In this document: positions 12,277 to 24,666 of the stretch, one piece after another | How positions within the stretch are numbered: position 1 is the stretch's first letter | How the letters are laid out: each line of letters opens with the position of its first letter | Source: Acorus gramineus | Taxonomy: Eukaryota > Streptophyta > Magnoliopsida > Acorales > Acoraceae | Reading direction: 5' to 3' | NCBI GenBank assembly: GCA_030737835.1 | Contig: JAUJYN010000018.1 | Coordinates: 2,852,001 to 2,916,000, forward strand | DNA: 64,000 bases | Made by a program: the position numbers and the translations under genes | The notes under the pieces: model-generated | The model's database searches: none | Told to the model about the DNA's origin: nothing | Seen by the model: the letters and a program-made list of their open reading frames with translations, nothing else

Positions 12277-15200
12277 TGTTATGCCTGTGTCATTTGGAGC
12301 CCTTTTGGTTAAGCCTTGGTCGCATCTGGGTCATTCAGGGCCTTTTTCTTTTTCGATCGGAGTCGCTAAAATTTTGGCTTTTAGCCACCTGCAGGAGTTG
12401 GAGTACTCTGATTCAAAATCTAACTGCATATTATAGGTCCTGGTACTGTTTAGTACTACCCATAAAAATTTTATCGAATTCCGGTAACGTTTTGAAAAAT
12501 ATGCAGTTCCAAACCGTATCCGGGTTTTGAGAGTTCCTGGTTGGTCGAATAGTGTGAGATATTTTGGGGATGTGGTGACCCTTGGTAACCTTACCCCCAC
12601 CTTGCTTGGGGATGAAGAAACCATTGGTTATTTGATTTGTGAGTGGGTGAGCCTAACCCTAACCTCACCCACCCCTTATGGTCACCCCTAGGCACTATTT
12701 GGGTATGAAAATGACCTTTTTGCCCTCTCTCTCTCCCCCTCTCTCCCATTTTGTGGAACGCTTTTCCTCCATCTCTTATGGCTCTCTTTCTCTCTTTCAA
12801 ACACTCCCCAAGTGTTTGATTTTATGCCAAGGAGAAGAAGATGGAGCAAGATGAGGAGGTGCAAGTGCAAGAAGGTGAGTTTTGTGCATGTGTTGTTGCT
12901 GTTGTGGTTTCTCCTCTCTCAAGCTCCCTCTCATGTCTTCCCCCCCCCCTGTTTTTCAGCCAAAGAAGGCTGAGGAGAGGCTGTGGAGGTGGTGGTAGTG
13001 GTGGTGGTGGTTGAGGTGGTCGCGGGTGCATCGAGGGCCCCTGAATCTCCCCCTTTCATTCCCCCTCTTTTGGTAAGTCCTCTACCCCTTTTTTTTTATT
13101 TTTAGAGCTGTTGGGATGGTTGGGGAGGTCATGCATGCTAGGTAGTTTTGTTTAGGGTGAGTGAGGAGTGTGGGGGAGGGGTTAAAAGGGGTTAAAGGGT
13201 GCTGGGTGCGCACGCGGTTCTGTCCGCGGCGATGTGTCCTCACCTCATCCTCACCCTCACCCTTTAGAGGTGACATAGGACTTTTGGAAGAGATTAGACT
13301 GCTCTACACCCTTGGTCCACCGATAGCCCTTTCCCCGGGTAGCCTCTACCTGGTATACTCCCACAATCAGTACGCTTCCGAACGCATCTGTGGTACCTAC
13401 GGATGGAAGCCCTCTGTCAGGACAACTTTTCCAACGCCGGGAAGGTCCTACATCGGATCCAACGAAGGGGAGAACGATTTCACACTCGCAATATCATTCG
13501 TTAGCCCTCTCCCGTGTAGCCTCTACCTGGTATACCGCTCTACACCCTAACGGACGAACAACGAATGGGTCACGCGGTGATGTGTCTTCACCTCATCCTC
13601 ACCCTCACCCTTTAGAGGTGACATAAGACTTTTGGAAGAGACTTAGACTGCTCTACACCCTTGGTCCACCGGTAGCCCTTTCCCCGGGTAGCCTCTACCT
13701 GGTATACTCCCACGATCAGTACGCTTCCGAACGCATCGGTGGTACCTACAGATGGGAGCCCTCTGTCAGGACAGCTTTTCCAGTGTCGGGAAGTTCCTAC
13801 ATCGGACGCAATGAAGGGGAGAATGATTTCACACTCGCAATAGCATTCGTTAGCCCTCTCCTGGGTAGCCTCTACCTGGTACACTCGCATGATCAGTACG
13901 CTTCCGAACGCATCGGTGGTACCTACGGATGGGAGCCCTCTGTCAGGAGTGCTTTAACCCGGCCCGCTTCAACACGGACGACATTGGGAGGAAACACTCC
14001 ATGTTCGCAAAGCGAACCCAATGGAAAAACAACTACTCTCGTTAATCACCTACTTAATGCCCAAGCTACCGGTTTAACAAAACCGATACAACAAATGAAT
14101 TCTCCTGAATTCCATTCATGTGCATCACACGGACGCAGGGGCAATTACATCACTCGCACACTAACTAATGAGGTACACCCCAACGACGGGTCGTACCCAC
14201 GCCTATTTCAGATAGGCCTATTTAGTTTTTTTAACATGTGCGTATATATAACAGGAGAATCATATCATAGCTATGTGCATGAACCATATGCACGATCATC
14301 TAACAATTGATTATAAGGGTAACCCCTAACATGGATTTACATCATAAACAACATGCATACAAGGTATGGCCATTAATCATATAAGCACACAAGGCATAAC
14401 TTAAGCATGCGTTGGATATCACCAACTTAAAAAGGAAGGGTCAAGCGCGATCTCGCGCACTAATAGGTGCATGCCAATATTCCAAATGAACCTGAGTCGA
14501 GTAGGAAATCGCATCTACTTACTCAGTTCGTGCAGAGGGAGAGGGTGAGAGAGATCATCATCTCATGAAGTTGGTCATAGCTTTGCCCCATTAGCATGGG
14601 CGCAACAACTACACCACGCCCTCGAGTCTTATCGCAAGGGAATATTAGGCAGGTGCCCGTTATTAACCCAGACTTAATCATGCTGGATATTCCAATTAAT
14701 ATGGTTGGAGTAGTATTACAATACTACCTAAGGCATGCCCTATTCTATACATCCGTACACATTACAGAAATACATGCCCATACTAGAGGGGCGCATGCGA
14801 TACAATCATTCATGCATGGATACAATACATGCAATATAAGCCTAGCATGCAAGATATCTAACATATTATAGTTTAAGCATGGCCATACTACTTATCTACA
14901 CAAGTAGTATAGCTAGGGTGCCCCATCGATGCGCGACGCACGACTACGCGCGTCGAGCACATCTCGAGGTGGGGGGATTGGATCAAACCACTCACAGATA
15001 CCTGGATCGTCAGCCGTCCGGTCTACGAGATCTGCAAAACACAACCAATGATCCACAATTAAAATATGGAACCTCCTATCACACATATAAGCCTACTTCA
15101 TGAAGACCCTAACCCCTGATACTTCCATATTATCACCCAAGACACATGCAAACAACTCCTTGACACTCAACCAAGCAAAACTGCCAAACCTGCTGCAACC

Positions 15201-16323
15201 AGCCCTACTAATTGATCTCCACAGCACCCAATACACTTTCAAAAATTATGAAATAAAACATGCACATTCTCTGATATGCTGGGATCATAATCCATGAAGA
15301 CATTAGAACCTAATTTTGCCTCTACAAGCCCGAAATAAATTATTTCCAGAAGCAGGTCAATTCCTACGCGAATCTTGACAGGCCATGAAAAATAGGTTCT
15401 AACTTACACCACAGATATCATAATGACCCCAAATTTCATATATAACAACTAGACACATAGATGATCATATCATATGCAGACATAATCCTAAAAATGTGTC
15501 TCTAAATACTAGATTCACTGAGATCTTTAAAATACAGAGTGCTGCCTTACCAAAACAAGGGGAGGGAAATGGGGAGATGCGGGGTTCTCGCCACACCCAC
15601 GACCACCTCAACCACCACCACCACTACCACCACCTCATCAGCATCTCCTTAAGCCCTTCATGGCAGAAAACAGGGGTGCAAAAGGGGCATGAGAAGGGGA
15701 TAGAGAGAAGAGAAACAACAACAACAACAACACATACTCACCCTTTCTCACTCTTTCTTGTGCTTCTTCTTCATCTTTTCCTTCAATTGCTTCTTCCTCC
15801 TCCTTCTTCACACACAAAGAGGAGAAAAAAAAAGAGACCAAGAGAGGGAGAGAAGGTGTTCCACGAAATGGGAGAGAGGGGGAGAGAGAGAAAGGGCAAA
15901 AAGGTCATTTTCATGCCCAAATAGTGTCTAGGGGTGACCATAAGGGGGGTGGTGAGGTTAGGGTTAGGCTCACCCACTCACATACCAAAAGACCAAAGGT
16001 TTCTTCATCACTAAGCAAGGTGGGGGTAAGATTACCAAATGTCACCACATCCTCAAAATATCTCACACTATTCGACCAACCAGGAACTCTCAAAACCCGG
16101 ATACAGTTCAGAACTGCATATTTTTCAAAACATTACCGGAATTCGATGAAATTTTTATGGGTAGTACGAAACAGTACCAGGACCCATAATATGCAGTTAG
16201 ATTTTCAATCAGAGTACTCCAACTCCCGCAGGTAGCTAACCAATCGAAAAAGACAAAGGCCCTTAATGACCCAGATGTGACCAAGGCTTAACCGAAATGG
16301 CTCCAAATGACACAGGCATAACA
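12277..16323. mobile_element. Head-to-head pair of family B LTR parts (inverted repeat)
   Basis: The left edge reads TGTTATGCCTGTGTCATTTG and the right edge is its inverted copy, CAAATGACACAGGCATAACA. Both outer edges are therefore the 5' end of the same LTR family. The arms, about 12277-13080 and 15545-16323, are roughly 0.8-kb inverted repeats. Orientation switches near 13230. The flanks (ataac, ctcta) do not form a target duplication. Comparison with 36050-37445 shows about 0.5 kb of the host LTR is absent here. Two opposite insertions fused by rearrangement is the simplest reading. Confidence 0.8.
13226..13900 (-). repeat. Tandem duplication of about 345 bp
   Basis: Two consecutive units begin gatgtgtcctcacctc (near 13232) and gatgtgtcttcacctc (near 13578). 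Each holds the (CCCTCA) tract, tagactgctctacaccc and a gatcagtacgc segment. They lie in the reverse-oriented half of the fused LTR pair and are a longer form of the minisatellite module at 1797-2340. Confidence 0.65.
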
Positions 16324-16658
16324 CTCTAGATCCAGAAAAGGTGTGGAAAGAAGAGAAAGAGAGCGAAGGGATTCACGGTTGCCGTTCGAAGCAAGAAGGA
16401 GGCCACATTCCGCCACGGATCTACAACATAGGAAGGACATACGGCAGAAGATCTAAAAGTTTTGATTGAGCTATCCATCGTCATCTATCAGATCCAATCT
16501 TCTTCTTTGATAAAACTCTGATCAGAGTTTTGAAGGTAAATTCTAATTCCGCCTTGTAGGGTTTGAATGGAGAAGATTTTATAAAAAAATTTGTTATCCG
16601 ATCTATACCTCGATCGACGGATCTTGGCAGGCGGGATTTATTTTCTCCCAACAGTATG

Positions 16659-17817
16659 TGCATCAAGGAAGAGGCGAGGGGTTGGAGGGTGGGACACAAG
16701 TGACTCACTCACAATATACGGCTGACACAACCATGTTTGTATATTCTGAGATTGAAGTTGTTCGGGGGCTTCGATTCATTTTAGCCTATTTCACACTCTT
16801 ATCGGGATTGGAGCTTAATTGGAGCAAGAGTACAGTTTGGACAGTGAACGTGGAGAGGTGCAGGGCATCAAAGATGGTTGGTTTCTTGGCATGTGATATA
16901 TTAGAGGCACCACAGAGGCACTTGGGACTCCTGTTGATAAAGTCATGTTTGCTCTATCGGGATTGGCAACCATTGACTAAGAGGATCGAGTGTAAGCTGG
17001 CTGGATGGAAAAACAAGGATCTCTTGACCGGTGGGAAGGTCATCCTCCTGCAGTCAATAATTTCTAACCTTCCTTTGTTTTACTTATCCACATTCAAAGT
17101 GCCAAAGGGTATATTGCGCAAGATCGATTCCATTATGAGGCATTTCTTATGGAATGGTTCAAAGAGTAGCTCCTCCAAACCATGCATGGTTAAATGGGAA
17201 AGGATTTGTGAAGTGAAGGAGAAGGGTGGACTTGGAATCCTTGATCTTGACATGATAAATAGGTCGTTGCTGTCAAAATGGTTGTGGAACTGGGTTCATA
17301 ACCCGTCACTTTGGTGGGTGCAACTCTTTAAAGAAAGGTACGGAGGTGGCTCTTCTTGTTACCCGGCAGTCTCATTGCACACTTCATTCCTATGCAAAGG
17401 ATGGTTTGAGCTTGGAGGAGAATTCATGCCGTCCCTAAAGTGGAAAGTTGGGGGGGGGGGTGATCAAATCCGCTTCTGGAGGGATACATGGAGGGAGAGG
17501 CTCCGTTCACTGTAAGTTGTCCATTGCTTATCAATATTGCCAACAACAAGGAGGAGACGGTGCAGCAAGTATGGGATGAGGTGGGAAGGGCATGCCACTG
17601 GAATCTTAACTTCAAGCAAATCACTTCAGAGGAACAAGTCACAGAAGCTGCAAGTCTGCAGGAAGCTCTAAGTACTCAAGTCCTTGGACATGCAGAGGAC
17701 CAAATATGTTGGCTAGGTGGTAAAATAGAGGTATATTCAGTAAAGTCTAGTTACCGGTGGTGGAAGAGAGAGTCGCTAGAGGTCCCGTCAATGGCGGCCA
17801 AGACACAAAAAATATGG
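16659..17817 (+). pseudogene. LINE ORF2 remnant, C-terminal reverse transcriptase and tail
   Basis: This is the last piece of the plus-strand LINE. An open stretch of 285 codons starts at 16658 and covers the reverse transcriptase thumb: LSGLELNWSKS, HLGLLLIKSCLL, LAGWKNKDLLTGGKVILLQS and KEKGGLGILDLDMINRSLLSKW. The catalytic box usually read F/YADD is degraded to YTADTT near 16720. After a frame change near 17500 the tail continues (VYSVKSSYRWWKRES, then KIWL), which corresponds to the start of the zinc-binding reverse transcriptase region. Homology stops near 17817, where LTR sequence begins without a poly(A) tail, so the LINE 3' end is missing. Confidence 0.85.
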
Positions 17818-19155
17818 CTGCACGTAGTCGTACATCGCGCATCCATAGGGCACCATAGCTACATTTTAATCATGTTTGATAGATTGCATTGATATATTCA
17901 ACCCATATCATTTTAGATAACATGCATCCTAGAGTTATATCATTGTATCTCGTGGAGAAACCTATACTTAACTATATCATTGCCACATGCAAGCATAGTC
18001 ACATTTCTATATGCTCCCATCTAATATGAACACATATTTAATCCATTAATGAATGCATGAGTATAAGGCATGTCTTAGTATGTCTTATAGTTTTACAACT
18101 ATGATTAGTTGTTACTTGCATGAATAAATTTCATGTATAATTTTATAATCCATGTTGTTTGCTTTGATTATGTGGTTTAATAATATGCCTTGCCTAACTA
18201 AATTAGGCACGTCCTTAGGGTCATATTAAGGCATTGGTTAGTATTTGGGCTCAAATGTCTTCCCCGCATTTGATTGATCCATCTATGTGGGAATTCATGA
18301 GAATTTGATACCATATTGGTGATTGATCACTGATGATGGAGGATCGTATTGCGAGCGCTACTTGTATGGTGTCCAGTGTTGAAGTTGTCGTGTATGGTGC
18401 TGCTACTTGTAGATGCCCCCGATGTGTATTGTGATACCCATATGATTGACGTACAGATCATGGAAGGCCGCCAGGAAGAGGGCTACCAAGGAGAGGGCTA
18501 CCGGAAGATGAAGAATGTAGACGAGATAGATTTCTCTTAATAATCCCATGTCACCCTTATAGGTGAGGGTGAGGGTGAGGTGAGGTCATGTTGCTACGTG
18601 ACTCATCTACTTGTTGGTTTGATTTCCATAGTTATTGGGACATCACTTATTCACCAAGACAAAAGCATAGACATTTAATTGCATTATTGGGATAATATGG
18701 GTTATGGTATTTGGATTCTTACCATTCACTAAGCTTGTAGCTTACTTCTCACATGTTGTTTCTCTAGTTGGCTGAGCTAGACTTGAGGGAGGAGCCTCGT
18801 GAGGCATAGTTCCAGTAGTGGTTGTAGCATCTAGTGTCTTGGGATTTTGCAAGTGAGAGGTCATCGTCATTCCTTCTTCATGCATGTATTGATACTTCTT
18901 AAAAAAACATGTTGTTATATTGTATGTTTTGGCTAGACTTGGCTCTCACATGACAGTGATTATGTATTAAAGTATGTAATATTATTTTTGGGTTACAGCC
19001 TTATTTTTTTCGTTTATGCATATTTTGATAGCTGTCACTTATCATTGCTTTCCCACCTTGTGTGCTTTATGTTGATATCATTGTTGACCTCATATATTGA
19101 AAACCGATATTCATTTACTGTTACGTTCCGGGGACGGCCGCCCTCGGGTGTAACA
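17818..19155 (+). mobile_element. Old family C LTR, 3' part
   Basis: This is the right-hand part of an older gypsy-type LTR. It opens with a segment like the ggcaccatag region of other LTRs, has a (GGGTGA) tract at about 18560-18580 and the cattcactaagc/ttgtagcttac motif, and ends gacggccgccctcgggtgtaaca. A primer-site-like sequence (aagtttgtatgagagcc) follows at once. It belongs to the element whose gag fragments lie at 19268-19928 and 35219-35560. Its own left end is missing at the LINE junction. Confidence 0.75.
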
Positions 19156-19267
19156 AAGTTTGTATGAGAGCCTGGTCCTGTCAAGAGCCAAGTTGAGTTG
19201 TGTAGATGAGTCTTAGGATTTATTTCTAAGTATTATGATCCTAGTATTTGCTTAATAGATTGTTGAT

Positions 19268-19928
19268 ATGCCTCCTCACATCCGAGTACATGGACGTGGT
19301 CTCCCTCAGGCCCCGGAGTGTTCTAAACTTGCAGGTGGAGAGGAGTCTGTTGGAGTGTCCACTACCGTGGGGCCACGGCTTGCACCAGAGCCTCCTGCTT
19401 GGGAGCATGCTTTTGCTTGCTTAGCGGACCTTCTTGAAACTCTATCCAGGATAGTAGAGGACGATTAGGGTTTTGCAAGAGGCCCGTGATGCATCCCTGT
19501 AGGTGTTGTTAGTACCTGATTAACTGGTGATACAAGAGGTACCCAGAGCTCATGTGGAGATCCCTGTCGCAAGAGTTCAGAGACCCCTGGAGATGGAGGA
19601 GTTAGAGGCTGAAGTTCTTGTGCATCAAGCAGGACTCATCACCTTTCTAAAGCTCCATCCCCATGAGTTCCATGGGGTGACGACGGACCCCCTTGCCCCT
19701 GAGCGTTGATTGATGGAGATAGACAAGATCTTAGTGACCATGCACTGTATTGATTGCTAGCGCATCTCGTTGCCACTTTTATGCTGAAAGATGACGTTGC
19801 AGATTGGTGGGGCATCGAGGCAATGCACATCCCGATGGTGTAGGACAACTTCTTCGGACCGGGTTTCGGAGTTACTACTTGGTGGAGTACTTCCTTATTC
19901 CAGCGTCGGAGCGTGATGAGGGAGTTCG
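19268..19928 (+). pseudogene. Old Ty3/gypsy gag fragment, first part
   Basis: The translation begins MPPHIRVHGRG, parallel to MPPRRGRRGRG of the younger elements at 22839 and 62139. It keeps PPAWEHAFACLADL and LKLHPHEFHG, so it is the N-terminal half of a Tekay/Del-type gag. It is clearly older and broken in several places. It stops at GTTCG, the target site of the reverse LTR starting at 19929. The same gag resumes after the matching GTTCG at 35214-35218. Confidence 0.8.
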
Positions 19929-19949
19929 TGTTACACCCCGGAGCAGCCG

Positions 19950-22717
19950 TGTTATATATGTGTCACTTTTTAGCCTTCTGGTAACCATTGGAGCATTTTG
20001 GCAGTTTTTCAACTTTTTCGTTTTTCGATCGTAACCGCTAAAATTTTGGACTTTTAGCTATCATCCTGAGTTTGAGGACTCCGATTGAAAATCTAACTGC
20101 ATATTATGTGTCCTGGTGCCATTTCAAGCCACTCATGAAAATTTCATCGAATTCCAGTAACGTCTCAGAATTTCGCAGTTTCGAATCGTATCTGGGTTTT
20201 GACCGAGCGGAAAGTCATTGGGAGACTTGACTTGGTCGAAGTTGACCTTTGACTTGGTCAATGGGTTTTGGTTTTTAGTGTGGTTGGGTTGACTAGGGTC
20301 AAAGTGCACTTAGACCTAACTAAACCTAGCTTAACCTAATCTTTTTTTTTTCACTAAGTGTAAGTGGTGAGTGTGTGAGGTGTGTGTGTGGCCCCCCTTT
20401 AAGTCCACGCCTAGGTATAGTGCCCCCCCACTATTCATCATCTTCTCCACCTCTCAATCTCTCTCTCCCTCTCTTTAAAACCCCCCTTTTGATCTAGCTA
20501 GAGGTGTTGAATCAAGAAACCCTAGAAGGAGAAAAGATAGGTGAGGACCCGATCTATCTTCCTATGGTCTCGGATTCGAGTTCCCTCATGTGTGACCCCC
20601 TCTTATGGTCCCTTTTCTCCTCAGATTTCAGCCACTTTTAGGGCTTGGTGGTGGTGGCCTTGGAGGTGGTGTTTCGGTGCGCGAAGAGCACCCGATCTTC
20701 CCTTCCTCTCCCTTGGGTGAGCTTTCTTTCCTTCCATTTCTTGCTTAGATGCATGTTTAGGAGGTGTTTTTGGATGTGCAAAGTGAGCATGAGTGTTTGG
20801 GGTGGGGGAGGGCTGAGGGAGGTGGTAGAGTCGGCTTGGGCAGTGCGGGCTCATCGGCGCGTGCGCGCGAGCCTGCGCGCGCAGGCGGGCAGGCTGGCAG
20901 GCGCAGGGCAGGCGCGCTGTCGGGAGAGCTAGCAAGGGACGCGCGTGTGCGCGCGGGTGCTGCGCAAGGGGCGTAGTACGCGCAGGGCGAGCAGGCGTGC
21001 GCGTGGGGTGCGCGCGGGGTGCTGCGCTGGGGCGCAGTGCGTGCGGGTGTGCGCGCGAGGTGCTGCGCTGGGGGGCAGTGCGCGCGGGTGCACCCGGGGC
21101 TGCACGCGCGGTGCGCGCAGGCACGCGCGAGCGTGCGCGCGACGTGTGGCGGGTCTGGGCGTGCGGGCAGAGGCGCGGCAGCGCGTCTGGGAGCGCGGGC
21201 TGGGGCGCGGCAGTGCGCCCGGGGCTCGGGCGTGCGTGCGTGCGTGCACAACCGTGCGTGCGTGCGTGCGCACCCGTGCATGCGCGTGCGGGTGGCGGTG
21301 CGCATGGCTGCCCGGGGGTGCGGGAGTGAGTCGGGCACTCGGGCTCGCGTGCGTACGGGCCGTATGTACGCTTGTCCGAGTGTTGTGTATTTTTAGCGTA
21401 TTTTGTATGTATTGTGTATTTTACTCACCGTGTTGAATACCCTGTCTTGCAGATCTTGACGGACGGTCACGCGATGACCCGGGTATTGGTGAGTGGGACA
21501 ATCCAACCCAGTTGGGAGGCGTATATGCTCTTAGGCGTGTATCGTCCTCCCCTGGGGCACCATGGTTTAATATTAACTTGTATAATATGTAATCTATGCA
21601 GGCATGATTGTTATGTAGTGTGCATGCCACCCTAGATCTTGTATGTTAGGGACTTACACCCTTAAGATATGTGTAAGAACCATGCATCCTGATACCATAT
21701 TTTCATCCTAGGAAGCCTTGACCTACGCATGCGTCCCATTTAGTTTAATTTATTTAAATCAAATGTGAGTTATTGATAATTAGCATGCTTAGTGAATATT
21801 ATAACCTTGAAGTTATAATATAGGCTTCCCCGCATCTTAGTTATGTGCCCTGGAGGAATTCTGAAGAATTCATGACATTAGTAGAGTTGCAATCGGCGTC
21901 GACGGATCCAAGTGGATCGTATCCGTGTGGGTAGGCTGTTTCTCTTCCCTTCATTGGATCCGTATAGAGACTGCCCCAACGTTAGACAGGCCGTCCTGAC
22001 AGAGGGCTTCCATCAGTAGGTACCTCCTGATTTGGTTTCGGACTGTGCTGAATTGTGAGAGTAGACCAGGCGGGCTACGGAGTGGAGGAGAGACTATCGG
22101 TGGACCAAGGGTGATTAACAGCCTAGTCAGTCCCAATAGACCGTGTCACCTATTGGAGGGTGAGGGTTAGGGTGTGGTGGGTCAGCGATGTATCGACCCA
22201 CTGGATTGTGTAGTTTCTGCCACTTAGAGGCTTTGAATAATTTCTAGGTTAATATGAATTGTGATGCATGGGTTGTGCTATTCACTGAGCGTGTGGCTCA
22301 CCCCTCGCATATTTTTCTCCAGTTATCACTGAGTCGGATCTGAAGGAGGAGCTCCCCGAGGGACTTCATCAGTAGCGGAGCAGCGCCACGTCCCGCGTGT
22401 GTTAGAGGCTATCAGCATCCCTTTTTTATTGTATGTATTATATTTCCGTGCTTGGGCACCCGTTTGTATTATATTTGATGTCATTGTATATATTGGCTCC
22501 CACAGGACAGTTGATTATGTATCGAGTCTGAATGTGCCTTTGAATTACAGACTTAGTCTTTTAGCTTCCGCTATTTGTGTATATATCATGTCAGCCTTGC
22601 TTTTGTCTGTGTTGTCATTTTTGGTGTTATTTAGAGTATGTTATTGATCCTGTATAGACTGCTGATATCATATATACACTTGCCGCGTCCCAGGGACGGC
22701 CACCCTGGGGCGTGACA
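19950..22717 (+). repeat. 5' LTR of the chromovirus
   Basis: This 2768-bp LTR starts TGTTATATATGTGTCAC and ends GGGGCGTGACA. It contains the GC-rich core (20830-21370), the conserved block (21420-21540), a gagggtt/ggtgtgg tract near 22160, and the cactgagcgtgtggctcacc motif near 22290. The paired 3' LTR is shorter, mainly because it lacks the GC-rich core. Confidence 0.9.
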
Positions 22718-22738
22718 AAAGTTGGTATCAGAGCCTAG
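22718..22738 (+). promoter_or_regulatory. Primer-binding site, tRNA-Met type
   Basis: The sequence ttggtatcagagcc, a few bases after the LTR end, is complementary to the 3' end of plant initiator tRNA-Met, the usual reverse transcription primer of plant gypsy elements. The element at 58854 has the near-identical ttggtatcaaagcc at 62023-62036. Confidence 0.85.
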
Positions 22739-22838
22739 TCCTGTCAGAGCCAATGGGCTTTTTTTTTCGTAGAGATGAGTCCTAGGATTTCTATATGAGT
22801 GTTCTGATCCTAGTATCTGGTTTTCTTAGGTTGCTGAT

Positions 22839-24094
22839 ATGCCTCCTCGCAGAGGAAGGCGCGGACGTGGTCCCTCTCGACCTTTGGAGGTTCCCGGACC
22901 TACCGGAGGTGAGGATGCTACTGGAGTGTCCTCGGCTGTGAGGCCAGGACTGGCGCAGGAGCCTCCTGCATGGGAGTGTGCTTTCGCTCGGATAGCGGAT
23001 TTGGTGGAGACTCAGACCAGGTACTGGAGGCCCAGACTAGGGTGTTGGCTGAGCAGGCTAGAGAGATTCAGGAGCTGAGGACGGCCCGTGATGCAGTTTC
23101 ACAGGTCCCCTTGGTGGCAGATTTGCCGGTGGTGCCCGACGTACCCCCAGTCCCTGTGGTGATTCCGGCGGTGAGAGTTCAGGATCACCAAGAGAGGGAG
23201 GTGGAGCTGGAGGCTGCGGCGCGAGTGCGTAAGAGTGGCCTCAATGCCTTTCTGAAGCTCCACCCTCTCGAGTTCCATGGCCAGACGGTGGATCCCCTTG
23301 CCCCAGAGCGTTGGTTGATGGAGGTGGACACAATCTTCTCGACCATGGATTGCACCGACCGCCAACGAGTCTCTCTGGCCACCTTCATGCTGAAGGGTAG
23401 CGCCGCCGACTGGTGGGCTACTAGATCGGTGGACATTCCAGAGGGAGTAGAGCAGCTTCTATGGGCGGGATTCCGGAGGTATTTCTTGGAGGAGTACTTC
23501 CCGTTCTCGACGCGCCAGATCTTGATGCAGGAGTTCGAGCAGCTAACGCAGGGCTCCATGTCTGTCGCTGACTACTCCACACGCTTGACGAGGCTTTCTA
23601 GATTCACCCCAGCCTTGGTGATGGATGAGGAGACCCGGTGCCGTCGTTTCGAGCTTGGTCTTAGTAGCGCCATTCGGGTGCATGTCACCTCCCAGGCTTT
23701 CACGAGGTACTCGGACTTGGTGTCTAGGCCGAAGATAGTCGAGCGAGACCTTGGGATCTCCGTGAGGGTTTCGACCCCTTCTGCAGACCAGAGACCTCCC
23801 AGGAGCCAGGACCAGGGACAGCGCAAGAAGAAGAGGCCCCGCTTTGATCAGTTAGCGGCCGCCTCTCCTCCAGTCGATGTGGTGCCAGCGCGAGGTCCAG
23901 CACCCATTGCGGCAGTGCCAGTCCAGGCCAGGCGACCGGAGACGCGACGCTGTTACCACTGTCAGCGCATCGGGCATATCTTGTATAATTGCCCTGATGC
24001 TGGCCAACCCCGCGTGCTGCCTTCGCAGCAGCAGCAGCAGTTGCAGCAGCCTCAGCGCCAGCAGCAGCAGCAGCCTCAGCGTCAGCAGCAGTAG
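22839..24094 (+). pseudogene. Chromovirus gag region
   Basis: The region begins MPPRRGRRGRG and contains the retrotransposon gag domain (LKLHPLEFHG, FMLKGSAADWWATR, YFPFSTRQILMQEFEQL, GSMSVADYSTRLTRLSRF). A basic segment (RKKKRPRF) and a CCHC zinc knuckle (RRCYHCQRIGHILYNCP, near 23943-23994) follow. Gag forms the particle that packages element RNA. A CAG-rich tract encoding glutamines closes the segment. The gag is broken and counted as a fossil. Confidence 0.88.
24026..24094 (+). repeat. CAG/CAA-rich glutamine-coding tract
   Basis: Consecutive CAG codons with a few CTC, CGC and TTG codons follow the zinc knuckle. The equivalent tract in the right-hand element (63327-63433) is longer, so the repeat number differs between copies of the family. 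Confidence 0.85.
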
Positions 24095-24666
24095 CCACAG
24101 GGTGGCCGTGTTGACCAGAGGAGGCAGCCTGTGCAGCCTGCGAGGCGTGCCCCTGCTCCTCAGCCGCAGTTTGTTCAGGGCAGAGTTGCAGCACTTTCGG
24201 CCGAGGAGGAGCAGGCTTCGGGTATCATGGTCCGAGGTATTGTTTTGATTTCCCAGCTCCCTATATATATGTGTGTTATTTGATTGCGGAGCATGAGTTT
24301 CCAGTAGAGTTAGTAGTGTTCATTAAGGGTGATGTCTTCTTCTAGTCTTCCTTCTCTGGATTAAGGGGCCTTGCGAGGTCAGCGTTGAGACCCGGGCTAG
24401 GGTACTCCGTGTTCCTTGTTTGGTTGTCGGGATATCCTATATCGGGACCTCATGGTGCCCTCCCAAAGTTTTTTTTTCCCAGTCAAGGAATACCTTGGAA
24501 GCATCAAATTGATGGTGGATTAAGTGCGAGTTTTGGTTGGAGCGTATGTCCTTTTTGGGCCATGTGATTTCCGGCGAGGGCATATCTGTGGACCCGGACA
24601 AGACGCTCGCCGTGTCGAATTGGCGTCGACCGTCGAACCCCCACAGAGATTCGGAGCTTCCTGGGC

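Larger units (their letters stand above)
11714..16653 (+). mobile_element. Copia-type solo LTR carrying two fused LTRs
   Basis: The ends TGTTAGAGTACTATCC and CTCCCAACA match the LTR at 36050-37445. A perfect GTATG duplication flanks it (11709-11713 and 16654-16658). The LTR's own sequence is 11714-12276 plus 16324-16653, about 0.9 kb against 1.4 kb in the other copy. The rest is a pair of family B LTR parts inserted in opposite directions. The wording of the left end resembles Angela-like Ty1/copia LTRs. It is a fossil without coding sequence. Confidence 0.85.
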
